In this document: positions 1 to 8,699 of the stretch, piece after piece
Layout of the letters: every line of letters starts with the position of its first letter
Position numbering within the stretch: position 1 is the first letter of the stretch
Assembly: GCF_004137855.1 (NCBI RefSeq)
Contig: NZ_QBKB01000002.1
Coordinates: 941,518-1,005,517, forward strand
Origin: Methanohalophilus profundi
Lineage (GTDB): Archaea > Halobacteriota > Methanosarcinia > Methanosarcinales > Methanosarcinaceae
Length of the DNA: 64,000 nt
Direction of reading: 5' to 3'
The notes under the pieces: model-generated
Database searches by the model: none
What the model was told of the DNA's origin: nothing
What the model saw: only the letters and a program-made list of their open reading frames with translations
Made by a program: the position numbers and the translations under genes

Positions 1-405
1 AAGGAGGATCGAAGTAATACCTATCGCTGTAATCTTTTCTGTTTCATAACCTCTCTCTATTGACTGGAGCTTTAGGTCCAGATTGTCGTCTGCTTCGTTT
101 TTGATTTCAAAGCCGGTAATTGTACCCTTATTTGCAAGATTTATATTCAAATCATAAATATGACCACTTGAAAATTCATTATTTCCCAGTATACTTGCTT
201 TTAGGTCAGGGCTGCCATAGGTAGTATAAAAATTATCCCCGAAATTGAAATTCTCAGACCTTTGGGGAGAGACGGTCCAGTAAATTGAGTCATCGTTTTC
301 AATTTCTGAGACATTAAAACCAATGGATGTTCCAATGGCTGTTGAAGAGGAAAGAACAATAAATAAACATACAATTGCCAGTAATACAATGTTTCTACCG
401 ATCAT
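1..405 (-). CDS. COG1361-type S-layer-like surface protein, N-terminal part (cut by window edge)
   Basis: The reading frame starts with ATG at 405 and runs off the left edge, so only about 135 residues are visible. It opens with a signal peptide (MIGRNIVLLAIVCLFIVLSS) and continues into a beta-rich extracellular region containing INLANKGTITGFEI. That stretch resembles INLANKGIIQALKI in the next gene, so the two are paralogues of the COG1361 type. The start lies one base after the TGA of the upstream gene (407-409), with GGGTG about ten bases before it, so translation is probably coupled. It is likely exported and attached to the cell surface as a partner of the RND protein. The family is recognised by pattern only. 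Confidence 0.7.
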   Translation of the reverse strand, partial: MIGRNIVLLAIVCLFIVLSSSTAIGTSIGFNVSEIENDDSIYWTVSPQRSENFNFGDNFYTTYGSPDLKASILGNNEFSSGHIYDLNINLANKGTITGFEIKNEADDNLDLKLQSIERGYETEKITAIGITSILL

Positions 406-406
406 T

Positions 407-1462
407 TCATACACCCTTATTATTTCTTTTATTTTTGACAGTATCCACTATCAAATAGATAATCAATGAGGTAATTATTATCAATGCAAGAGTAGAAAGG
501 CTCATCCATTTATCAGAAGGTACTACTTCTATTTTTGAAACCAATATATTTGAATATTGGATTTTTTCATCGTCAAAATATTTCACACTGCTTGAGATAG
601 AATAATTCTTTGGAATTACACCTCTCCCCGTTGAAAATTTGAAACTGGCGGTTACAGTTTCATTGGGTTTAACGTCACCAAGTGTGGCAATGGAATGTTC
701 AATCTCCAATGGATCCATAGCAGTAAGTTTTACAGATGCATCCTCTGCCACATTCTCGCCGATGTTCCTATAGGCGATATTAATGACACCCCCGTCATCG
801 ACTGAAATGTTGCCCCGGGTATTTGTGATTTCAAAGTTTGGAGATTTTTCAATTTCTATGGGAAAAGTTATACTTGTATTGGCATTCTTATAATACGATA
901 TATAAGGTCTCTCAGTGGTATCCTGCAGAATTTCGTTATTTGTAACCGTCCTAACCTGGCTCTGATATTCATAAGACACCTGTAGATTGAGGGAATAGTT
1001 CCCTGCAGGTGCATTATTATCGATATCAATTGTATATCTTAAGGGATGCTCAAGAATCATACCGGGTTTTAAGGCCTTGATCGTATACACACTCGTTTCA
1101 GGTCTAATGTAGATATAGGGACTCGGGGATACAAGTTCTGCTTTGACGCCATGTGCCACCGTCCTCATTTTCTCTTTTTCCATTTCATTCTGGGCCAATT
1201 CAATATCCAGTGGGTCCTGTGGAACAACATTGATCTTTAAAGCTTGAATTATTCCTTTATTTGCAAGATTGATTTCTATGATTCTGGTTTCACCTTTTTC
1301 AACTTCAGGATTTGAAAGTAAAGAGCCATGTATATTCGGCACCCCGGAAGCTTCATAGTAATCTATTGTGTTGTGTGGGGGAATCGATGTGATTTCAGCA
1401 GAGGCTCCTGTGGAAATAGAAAACATCATTATCAAAAGGATTAAATGAATGGCTTTTTTCAT
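407..1462 (-). CDS. COG1361-type S-layer-like protein with C-terminal membrane anchor
   Basis: This 351-residue protein has a signal peptide (MKKAIHLILLIMMFSISTGA), an extracellular region with two immunoglobulin-like CARDB/COG1361 segments (around residues 45-200 and 205-310), and one C-terminal transmembrane helix (about 323-342) followed by a basic tail. The body is therefore outside the cell and the tail inside. Its start overlaps the stop of the RND gene by four bases (ATGA), and its stop abuts the next paralogue, so the three genes look like one operon. In methanogens this family often sits beside RND/MMPL exporters; the actual substrate is unknown. Confidence 0.75.
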   Translation of the reverse strand: MKKAIHLILLIMMFSISTGASAEITSIPPHNTIDYYEASGVPNIHGSLLSNPEVEKGETRIIEINLANKGIIQALKINVVPQDPLDIELAQNEMEKEKMRTVAHGVKAELVSPSPYIYIRPETSVYTIKALKPGMILEHPLRYTIDIDNNAPAGNYSLNLQVSYEYQSQVRTVTNNEILQDTTERPYISYYKNANTSITFPIEIEKSPNFEITNTRGNISVDDGGVINIAYRNIGENVAEDASVKLTAMDPLEIEHSIATLGDVKPNETVTASFKFSTGRGVIPKNYSISSSVKYFDDEKIQYSNILVSKIEVVPSDKWMSLSTLALIIITSLIIYLIVDTVKNKRNNKGV

Positions 1463-3707
1463 AAATCAAGACTTCCTTTTCTTTTATCACGAATATTTTC
1501 CAGCAAAATCATAGTAGCCGGAAACACAAAAAAGGAGGATACAAGTGCAAGCAATACGATCAGTACTGTAATCATACCGAAATTTTGATTGATCAAAAAA
1601 GGAGAAACGATCAAAGCAGAGAATCCAAAAACTGTTGTCAGTCCGGATGTAACTATAGCTGATCCTATTTTTGTACTGGCTTCCCTCATAGCTTCAAAAG
1701 ATGTTGCACCTTTCTCTTTTTCTTCATAGTATCTTTCCATTATGTGAATAGCATATTCCGTCCCGATTCCAAGAATCATAGCCCCGAGGGTAGCTGTCAT
1801 GGGACTATAGGAAAGCCCGGAATAATACATAGCTCCCCCTGCCCATCCGATTACCATGAACATGGTTACAACAGGTACAAGAGCTTTCAACCAGTCCTTG
1901 TATACAAAAAGTAATCCGATAAAAATCATAAACACTCCCAGAAGTGTCATTGCGAATCTGCCTGTTGTAAGCGCATCAATAATTGCAGTAAAAACCACAT
2001 TATTTCCGGTAATTGTAATTTCCGTATCCGGAGGAGATTGATACCACGCAATATCTTCCTCTAGATGCCCGATAAGATTTCCCAACCCTTCCCCATCCAG
2101 ATCATTATTAACACTTAATTCCATCATGAGCAGATTATTTCCATGTAAATATGAAGCCTTCTGATTTTGCGGGATAGTATCATAGATTTTTGCAATTTCA
2201 CTATTTGTATCCGGTATTGAGCCTGAATTCAGAGATTTTACAGCAGATACAATGCTTCTGGATCCATACACATGGCTACGTGAATCAACAATATAATCAG
2301 AGAAAGAATCCATCCATTTAATTAATTCAGGATTGGTGTTATCCCCGGTTTGAATAACCAGATATACACTTTCTCCTCTTTCAGTTATTTTATAAAAATT
2401 ATCTATATGTATCAGAGCTTCCATATCCTGAGGCACAAATTCTTTTTCATCTGTTTGCACAGGAACAGACTGGTCTGCATACAATCCAAAAACACACAAC
2501 GTTGCAGCAATTATAAGTATCGGCACCGGGTGATTCAACGTAAATACAGTTGTTTTATCAAGAAAACGTTCAATCATTGTAGGCTTTTGAGGTTTTGTAT
2601 TGGTTTTATCATCAAAAGGAGAATTTCCAAAAGATTTTTTCTTATATTTTCTGGCTAAGATATGAATTACAGGAACCCCTACAAACTGAGCTGCTATATA
2701 GCACAGAAAAGTACCAATAAACAGCATTTTTCCAAAATCCCGTATCATGGGAACAGAAGATGTTAACAGGGATACAAAGCCCAATGCACTGATACTATAT
2801 GCTATCAATATGGCAGGTGCAGTATGTTTGACCGTTTCTATAACTGCATCCTTCTCTGAATCCTGTGATGACAGTTCCTCTTCCAGCCGATTATGAAACT
2901 GGATTGTATAATCAATCCCCATACCGATAAGAATTGGAAATGCAGCCATGGACACCATTGTCATGGGAATGCCAATATAACCCATAGCACCAAATGTGTA
3001 AATAATTCCGACACCGACAATAAATATCGGTAAAACCCGCCATCTTACACCCCCAAATGTCATATAGAGGGCAATTATGATAAGAATGGCAGATGCACCA
3101 ATCAGAGGGGGCATTGCCTGTCGTATCGCATTTTTCATTTCAATTGAAAATGCCTCTTCCCCTGTAACCACAACAGAGGTCGCCGGTGGGAAATCTGCAT
3201 ACAGAACGGATTTTTCTGTTTCACGCAAAATTTTTTCGAGTCTAACATCAGCAGTATTTCCGGATGTTTGTATAAGAAAAGTGTGTGAGTGTTGTCAGGA
3301 AGGAGAAGTTCAGTTTCCCCGTTTTCAGGCACTACAATATCTTTTTGATTTTCAGGAATTACCATGTTTCCTGTTTTTATGTAGTTTGCATTCTTGACCG
3401 CATCTGCTATGTGTAAAGTCTCAACAACTCCTGGTATATCGGAAATCTGTTGGTCCAATCTGTCAATAGCTTTTAAAACTTCAGGTGACCTGATATCCTC
3501 ATCTTCTATCATTATTACTATCGAATGGGCACCCAGATAACGAAGATAAAGATTTTCATAATCCTGGTAGACTTTTGTATCTTTATCGACATAGGTTTCT
3601 GTACCGGTACTCATACCTATTTGTTGTGCTCCCTGAAAAGCAACAAAAATGAATAAGAATGCAATAAGGAGTATAATTAAAGGTCGTTTTTCAATAAAGA
3701 AACCCAA
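1459..3707 (-). pseudogene. RND/MMPL superfamily exporter, interrupted by one frameshift
   Basis: Two frames together encode one RND-type membrane protein. The upstream frame (3707 to about 3275) gives the first transmembrane helix and the first extracytoplasmic domain. The downstream frame (to 1459) gives helices 2-12, including the typical GMGIDYTIQF and GIGTEYAIHI segments in the two halves. The frame changes by one base at 3272-3281, next to an AAAA run. Adding one base joins TLFL to IQTSGNTADVRLEKIL without loss. TTG at 3707 is a possible start, but a strong ribosome site (AGAGGTG, 3734-3740 complement) lies five bases before an in-frame ATT at 3728. Export of lipid or another hydrophobic molecule is inferred from the family. 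Confidence 0.75.
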
Positions 3708-3735
3708 TTTCTCAAATTTATCTTTAATTATAGCA

Positions 3736-4065
3736 CCTCTTAAAAGTAAAATTGATACATTGCACCAGATTCATTCTTCTAGAAGGTAAGCAGAATATAC
3801 TATAAAAATTAAACAGTTTCAGTAATGATACCGATTATCAATAGGTACAGCCTCTGATGTTTTACATTAATTAGGTTTCTGACAAAATCCCATATAACCA
3901 AACTAATTAACCTGAAAGATATAAAGTCGATAGCTACTTCCAACAATTTCACTCCAAAAGGACGTGTTAGTTTTTAGATTTTCAAGAGACAGATTTCCTG
4001 ATCCACAACAACGTATGGGATATGATGCAAGTACATGGAAAACTCAATACGCTGAGCCCTAGGAT
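3736..4065. other. Intergenic stretch, mostly without recognisable genes
   Basis: This AT-rich stretch lies upstream of the RND gene. Its left part probably holds the RND promoter. From about 3974 onward a short open frame on the plus strand reads like protein (see the ferredoxin-like relic). I see no tRNA or repeat here. Confidence 0.4.
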
Positions 4066-4203
4066 ATGAAGGATAAGGTATGTATCGGCAAATGTAACCG
4101 CAATGCAATCTGGATTGAAAACAAAATTGCCTATATAGGGGATAAGTGCACCCACTGCGGCAAATGTATCGAGGTCTGTCCTGTGGTGAAATTTTCTGAA
4201 TAA
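3974..4203 (+). pseudogene. 4Fe-4S ferredoxin-type protein relic
   Basis: The stretch 4066-4203 encodes 45 residues with a clear iron-sulfur motif ([12 protein letters not shown]) and an additional CIGKC. Just upstream, 3974-4065 reads as protein-like sequence in another frame (NNVWDMMQVHGKL, LSPRI). The two frames meet near 4064, so a single-base shift would join them. Upstream of 3974 the frame stops at once, so the N-terminus is missing. I read this as the decayed 3' end of a small ferredoxin-like protein. The alternative is a genuine 45-residue ferredoxin starting at ATG 4066, but no ribosome site is evident there. Confidence 0.4.
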
Positions 4204-4227
4204 GAACCTAATTTTATGGATGAAGAT

Positions 4228-4635
4228 TCAGATAACACCATTTATTACAAGATACAGATAAGTTCCACCCAAAAATACAGCCAGCCAGAGAACCAATTCA
4301 ATTCTCATATATTTTTTAGTCTTCCAGCTCCACCTATTTGTGACAAATATAGCTCCTAGCACCAATGCTATGGTGCCCAGTGAACCATGCACTACAACTG
4401 ATGGTGAGATTGAACCTGTGCCAATTATAAAAAGGTAAGCAGAATAGGCCATATACAAGACAGATATTATTGCCAGAGAATAGCCAACATTGATTATCTT
4501 CCCATGTTTTGATATTCCTTCATTCATGGATGTGCTTTTTTTCAAAGCAATAAAACCTATAACAATCAGCAATAAGGCTACTATTTGTAAAATCAATGAA
4601 AACATACGAAGTTCAGACATTGTAAATCCAAGCAT
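4228..4635 (-). CDS. Four-helix integral membrane protein, DUF420-like
   Basis: The protein has 135 residues with four hydrophobic helices, at about 10-30, 48-70, 78-98 and 110-130. The last loop carries RWSWKTKKYMRIELVLW, which resembles the DUF420 and cytochrome-b-like membrane families, and a single histidine (VVHGSLG) sits at the start of helix 3. No signal peptide or soluble domain is present. It stands alone between the ferredoxin relic and the divergent purH gene. Function is unknown; the family assignment is tentative. Confidence 0.6.
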   Translation of the reverse strand: MLGFTMSELRMFSLILQIVALLLIVIGFIALKKSTSMNEGISKHGKIINVGYSLAIISVLYMAYSAYLFIIGTGSISPSVVVHGSLGTIALVLGAIFVTNRWSWKTKKYMRIELVLWLAVFLGGTYLYLVINGVI

Positions 4636-5027
4636 TATGACACCCCACTAAGTACCAAACTGAATTTCTTTTATACATAAATTTACCAGCCCAGAGCTTA
4701 TAAGTTTTTGGAGAGCAATAGTTAGTAGGATTAATCACTAATTTTGTACCATTGGGTTAATTAGCATTCCAAAATACAGCAAAACTTGGAAATAGACCTA
4801 AAAAAGCAGGCTAACATGTGACTATCCCTGGCAAAAGTTGTAAATTCTAAAAAAGTCGCGGAACGTAGGTCAAAGAGGTTCAGATTGATACCTGCAGAGA
4901 AAATAATTGTTGAGAACCGGCCAATTCTTAAATGCATATCTGGATGTAATGGCCACCAATATTTACTACAACCAGAAGAGACCAGAACCTTTATTAGTAA
5001 TATCTTACAACCTGACTTGGTGATTTT
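4636..5027. promoter_or_regulatory. Intergenic region holding the purH promoter
   Basis: This is a 392-base gap between divergent genes. AT-rich TATA-like sequence at about 4990-5005 (TTTATTAGTAATATC) lies some 30 bases before the purH start, and GGTGA at 5019-5023 is a good ribosome site four bases before the TTG start. I looked for tRNA arms and found none. The rest (4680-4980) shows nothing I can name. Confidence 0.4.
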
Positions 5028-6770
5028 TTGGTAAAAAGGGCATTGCTGAGCGTTTCCGACAAAACGGGAATCGTGGATTTTGCACGCGGGCTCAAACAAC
5101 TTGATGTAGAAATCATTTCAACCGGAGGCACGGCACGTATGCTCCGGGATGCAGGAATAGAAACAATTGACGTATCAGAGATCACCGGATTTCCCGAGAT
5201 GATGGGAGGCAGGGTTAAGACACTTCACCCAAAGATACATGGTGGCCTGCTTTGCCTGCGGGAAAATCCGGAACACGTCAGCGACGCTGAAGACCTTTCT
5301 ATCGAACTTATCGACATGGTGGTCGTAAACCTCTATCCCTTCGAGATAACCATATCCAGGGAAGGAGTTAATCTGGAAGAAGCCATCGAGAACATTGATA
5401 TCGGCGGGCCCTCCATGCTCAGGTCGGCTGCCAAGAACTACAAATCTGTTACAGTGCTGAGTGACCCCAAAGATTACGGACACATTCTCAAGGAACTGCG
5501 CTCAAACGGAGTAGTTTCACAGGAAAGCCGGGAAAAAATGGCAGTCAAGGCATTCCGCCATACTGCAAACTATGACAGTACAATTGATACATACTTAAGC
5601 CGCACCTTATTGGGAGAAGATACCCTGCGGCTTAATTTCACAGGCGGCAGAGAACTGCGTTATGGAGAGAACTGGCATCAGGAAGCATTATTTTTCTCCC
5701 AGCCAGAAATAGAGGGCCCTGCCCTTGCAAACTGTCGCCAGCTGCACGGCAAGGAACTATCTTACAACAATTATGTGGATGGGGACAACGCCCTCCAGAC
5801 TGTCAAGGAATTGGGGCACGAAAAACCTGCAGTATGTATCGTCAAACACAATAATCCCTGTGGTTTGGCAACCGGCAACACACTCCTGCAGGCCCTGCAG
5901 GCTGCCTGGGACGGTGATCCGATATCCGCCTTTGGAAGTATCATATGCACCAATGTCCCGATGGATCTCGAATCCGCCAAATTCCTCAAGGGCAAGTTCG
6001 TGGAAATCATAATTGCTCCGGAATTCAAACACGATGCACTGGACTTTTTGAAGAACAAGAGCAAAAACCTGCGCCTGCTGGAACTACCTTCACTCAATGA
6101 ATCCTTTGACGCGGAATTTACCTACAAGTATATTGCAGGCGGAATGCTCAAACAGTCCCGCAATATCGGATTGTACGAGAAATGGGAATGCGTCACCAAC
6201 ACAGATTATCCCGAGGAGAAAAAGGGCCTGTCCGAATTCTGTATTGCAGCCTGCAAATGCACCAAATCCAATGCAGTAAACCTTTCATGGGAATATGAGG
6301 ATGGATGCTACATGATGCTGGCAATGGGTGCCGGTCAGCCCAACCGGGTGGATTCCATCCGCAAATTATGTGCAACCAAGGCAAGGGAAAACCTGAAAGA
6401 GATCTATGACAGGGGACAGCCCGAAATGGACTTTGAGGAATACTGCAAAAGTATTTTCGCAGAATCTGTCCTGGCCTCTGATGCCTTCTTCCCCTTCGAT
6501 GACAGCATCATCCATGCCGCCGAGAACAATATCAAATATATTGTCTCCCCTGGTGGCTCCATCCGGGACAATGAAGTTATAGACACCGCCAACCGGCTGG
6601 GTGTTTCCCTCGTATTTACCGGAATGAGGCACTTTTGCATTGAAAAAATCAGTGGGAATTATCCCACGATATTTTTACCCTTGACGAGCGACCTACCTGA
6701 ACCAGCTCGTCCCCTTCTTTTTCCAGTATTTCTTCCAGATGGGAGCGCAGTATCTGTTCCTGCTCATTAG
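5028..6770 (+). CDS. purH: Bifunctional AICAR formyltransferase / IMP cyclohydrolase PurH, C-terminus altered
   Basis: PurH catalyses the last two steps of de novo IMP synthesis. The N-terminal IMP cyclohydrolase domain (residues about 1-190) starts VKRALLSVSDKTGI and holds STGGTA and GGRVKTLHPKIHGG. The C-terminal transformylase domain contains RYGENWHQ, VKHNNPCG and the SDAFFPF segment. The TTG start is preceded by GGTGA. Normal PurH ends about GMRHFxH; here the frame runs 43 residues further, to 6770, across the 3' end of the convergent methyltransferase gene. One extra base near 6633-6641 would give GMRHFCH followed by TGA at about 6641, so the tail is probably a frameshift product. Confidence 0.95.
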   Translation: MVKRALLSVSDKTGIVDFARGLKQLDVEIISTGGTARMLRDAGIETIDVSEITGFPEMMGGRVKTLHPKIHGGLLCLRENPEHVSDAEDLSIELIDMVVVNLYPFEITISREGVNLEEAIENIDIGGPSMLRSAAKNYKSVTVLSDPKDYGHILKELRSNGVVSQESREKMAVKAFRHTANYDSTIDTYLSRTLLGEDTLRLNFTGGRELRYGENWHQEALFFSQPEIEGPALANCRQLHGKELSYNNYVDGDNALQTVKELGHEKPAVCIVKHNNPCGLATGNTLLQALQAAWDGDPISAFGSIICTNVPMDLESAKFLKGKFVEIIIAPEFKHDALDFLKNKSKNLRLLELPSLNESFDAEFTYKYIAGGMLKQSRNIGLYEKWECVTNTDYPEEKKGLSEFCIAACKCTKSNAVNLSWEYEDGCYMMLAMGAGQPNRVDSIRKLCATKARENLKEIYDRGQPEMDFEEYCKSIFAESVLASDAFFPFDDSIIHAAENNIKYIVSPGGSIRDNEVIDTANRLGVSLVFTGMRHFCIEKISGNYPTIFLPLTSDLPEPARPLLFPVFLPDGSAVSVPAH

Positions 6771-7485
6771 TGGCAATCTTGTAATGGGGTTTGTAGTGCT
6801 GTACCGCCTCATCCAGGGAAGAAAAGCGGGTATCATGTGTCAACTCAAAATTTTCCATATCCGGATAGATCCCCATGCTATAGAGCACATTGTAGAGGAC
6901 ATCACATTTGGGAGAGGGATAATATTGTCTGCCATGCAACTGCGGCCAGATACGTGAATAATTCTTATCCCAGGAAGTCGGACCTGCAAACCAGTAGATG
7001 TAAACTTTGCCACTGCTTACCTGCTGGATCTTTTCAATAGCCTTCCTGATATCGGGCACATGCAGGGAATAGGACGCTACAATCACATCATAAGGAGAAC
7101 CCAGTTCCTCCAGGGACACATCCTCCCAGTTCTTCTGGATACATGTGACATTGCCGAGATTGTTATCAGCGATATTTTCCTTCAGGACTTCTGTCATCCC
7201 GTCAGCAGGCTCCACTGCAGTTACATGGGACCCCCTTTGCGCCAGGGGAATTGCCATTGAACCGGGACCGGCACCTATATCCAGTATCCGGGAATCGCTG
7301 TCGTGCTTGATGTCCTTAAGGGTTTTTTCCAGCCGTTTACCACTTTTGCGGGAGGATTGCCAGAAGCGTTTGGCGTTTTCATAGGTACCCCAACGATCCG
7401 GCTGTTGAACCTGTTCATCTGCCTCGTTATGCAATTTCATCTGCTCGATCCAGACGCTGCCCCAATCAATTTCATCATACAACAT
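6649..7485 (-). CDS. Class I SAM-dependent methyltransferase
   Basis: The 278-residue protein has a Rossmann-type methyltransferase core. Motif I is LDIGAGPGSM at about residues 69-78, an acidic motif II (VEPADGM) follows, and motif IV is around DVIVASYSLH. An N-terminal extension of about 65 residues (WGTYENAKRFWQSS) precedes the fold, and a C-terminal region ending in RVKISWDNSH follows it. The substrate is unknown. It points toward purH and would not overlap it if purH ended at its expected place. It is the last gene of the minus-strand block that starts at flpA/nop5, separated from the rhodanese-like gene by 39 bases with an AGAAGGAG ribosome site. Confidence 0.85.
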   Translation of the reverse strand: MLYDEIDWGSVWIEQMKLHNEADEQVQQPDRWGTYENAKRFWQSSRKSGKRLEKTLKDIKHDSDSRILDIGAGPGSMAIPLAQRGSHVTAVEPADGMTEVLKENIADNNLGNVTCIQKNWEDVSLEELGSPYDVIVASYSLHVPDIRKAIEKIQQVSSGKVYIYWFAGPTSWDKNYSRIWPQLHGRQYYPSPKCDVLYNVLYSMGIYPDMENFELTHDTRFSSLDEAVQHYKPHYKIATNEQEQILRSHLEEILEKEGDELVQVGRSSRVKISWDNSH

Positions 7486-7524
7486 GTATGTGAAAAGGAG
7501 AGAAGGAGTAAAAAAGATTGGGTT

Positions 7525-7785
7525 TTATTCCTCGTAAGGATAGCCACCAGAGCGCCATTCATTAAAACCGGCTTCCATATTATAAACATCACAGTAACCC
7601 GCATCCAGAAGAATATTCGAGGCGGTCACACTGCGTCTGCCACTGCGACAGTAGACAAGAATCGCAGTCTCCGAAGGTACCTCATCCAAGCGGGATTCCA
7701 GTTCAGAAACAGGAATCAGGTAGGAATCCTCCAGATGGGCGTTACCATAATTGTATTTTTGCTCACAATTCATTCCAGCCTGCAA
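7525..7785 (-). CDS. Rhodanese-like domain protein, short N-terminus
   Basis: The protein shows the second half of a rhodanese domain. The active-site loop YCRSGRRS carries the catalytic cysteine, followed by ASNILLDAGYCDVYNMEAGFNEW, which is typical of the family. The usual first strand and LDVR segment are absent, so the domain is about 25-30 residues short. Two starts are possible: TTG at 7785, or ATG at 7773 (MNCEQKYNYG). It overlaps the upstream DUF2769 gene by 16 bases, so the pair is probably co-translated. A role in sulfur transfer is inferred from the family. The missing N-terminal half may reflect a frameshift or decay. Confidence 0.65.
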   Translation of the reverse strand: MQAGMNCEQKYNYGNAHLEDSYLIPVSELESRLDEVPSETAILVYCRSGRRSVTASNILLDAGYCDVYNMEAGFNEWRSGGYPYEE

Positions 7786-8012
7786 AAATAATCCCCTTCA
7801 AGAGCAAACTGATGATAGACATAACAGTCCTTACACATACATCCCTGCCTGGCCTCACCGGATACAGGACCCCGCGCACAAAACATATAACCTTCACCCG
7901 GATAGGATGGACATTTCTTACACAAGCAGGCCCTGGAATGATGATACGATGGGCAGACACCGAAATATTTGCCCAGACCCTGTCTCAATTCCTCCTGATC
8001 TGCCATCTGCAA
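7770..8012 (-). CDS. Cysteine-rich DUF2769 family protein
   Basis: This small protein of 80 residues contains eight cysteines arranged as C-P-x-Y, CLCKKCP, FCARG, CMCKDC and a terminal FC. That pattern matches the DUF2769 family of methanogens and suggests zinc or iron-sulfur binding. The sequence starts MQMADQEELRQGLGKYFG. It lies directly downstream of flpA with three bases between them and overlaps the rhodanese-like gene. Function is unknown; the neighbour suggests sulfur or metal chemistry, but this is inference. Confidence 0.75.
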   Translation of the reverse strand: MQMADQEELRQGLGKYFGVCPSYHHSRACLCKKCPSYPGEGYMFCARGPVSGEARQGCMCKDCYVYHQFALEGDYFCRLE

Positions 8013-8015
8013 ACC

Positions 8016-8699
8016 TCATTCAGTCTTTTTTACAACTACCCCGAGATGATCGATATGGAACGGTGCAAGTTTCTGTTTCTTGACAAGTTCCAATTTTGAA
8101 TTATCTTGCTCCAGTAATGTTTTGAGCTGCTGCTTAAAAACCGTATCGGGTTTTGCAGTTGAATCCACACTCCGGGCCTTGATGCTCATCAACAGGTAAC
8201 CGCCGGGTTTGAGGAAGTGCTGCACATTGGACAGGGCAATGGATGCCTGGTCCGGCTGGGCCACATCCTGAAATATAACATCAACAGGCTCCACAACATT
8301 TGCATAGGACTGCGGTTTGGAAGCATCGGCAAGCAGAGGGATTATATTTGGCCTTTCTTCGCAGATAGGCAACATGTCCCGCATTGTACGGGGGGAGAAT
8401 TCCACTGCATAGACCACTCCCTGCTGCACAATATCCGAAACATGACTGACAGTGGTACCTGTAGCCGAGCCCAGGTAAAGCACCTTCGACGTGTTTGTAA
8501 AGGGCGAGGGAAGTTTTTTGAGCAGCATTGCCGCAAGTTTACTCCTTTTGGGCTCCCAGATACGGTACTCCGCCTGTTCAACCTGCACCAGGCGTTCCCC
8601 GTACACTTCAAATCCGGGAGAAAGATTTCTGGTTGCAAGGAACCTTTTCTTGCCCTGCTGTAGCGTGAAAATGTTTTCATGGAAGGTTTTGACCTTCAT
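8016..8699 (-). CDS. flpA: Fibrillarin-like rRNA/tRNA 2'-O-methyltransferase
   Basis: FlpA is the catalytic subunit of archaeal box C/D sRNPs and methylates 2'-hydroxyls of rRNA and tRNA using SAM. The 227-residue protein has the short N-terminal beta domain, then YLGSATGTTVSHVSDIV (motif I), VYAVEFSPR, and DVIFQDVAQPDQA. The family's catalytic K-D-K-type residues fall in the core. Its length is normal. The start overlaps the end of nop5 by four bases (8696-8699), the classic nop5-flpA arrangement, which supports co-translation of the complex partners. Confidence 0.97.
   Translation of the reverse strand: MKVKTFHENIFTLQQGKKRFLATRNLSPGFEVYGERLVQVEQAEYRIWEPKRSKLAAMLLKKLPSPFTNTSKVLYLGSATGTTVSHVSDIVQQGVVYAVEFSPRTMRDMLPICEERPNIIPLLADASKPQSYANVVEPVDVIFQDVAQPDQASIALSNVQHFLKPGGYLLMSIKARSVDSTAKPDTVFKQQLKTLLEQDNSKLELVKKQKLAPFHIDHLGVVVKKTE

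Noticed and set aside
3272-3285. Programmed -1 frameshifting in the RND gene
   Set aside because: The site has no canonical X-XXY-YYZ slippery heptamer and many other genes here have similar one-base breaks.
1856-3397. Long plus-strand frames opposite the RND gene
   Set aside because: They are antisense to a clear membrane-protein frame and show no family pattern or ribosome site.
4060-4062. In-frame TAG upstream of the small ferredoxin ORF as a third pyrrolysine codon
   Set aside because: The sequence upstream in that frame is not protein-like; the neighbouring frame (NNVWDMMQVHGKL) is better, so a frameshifted relic explains it more simply.
4860-4900. Possible tRNA T-arm (GGTTCAGATTGATACC)
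   Set aside because: It lacks the conserved GTTCRA pattern, and no acceptor or anticodon stem can be formed around it.
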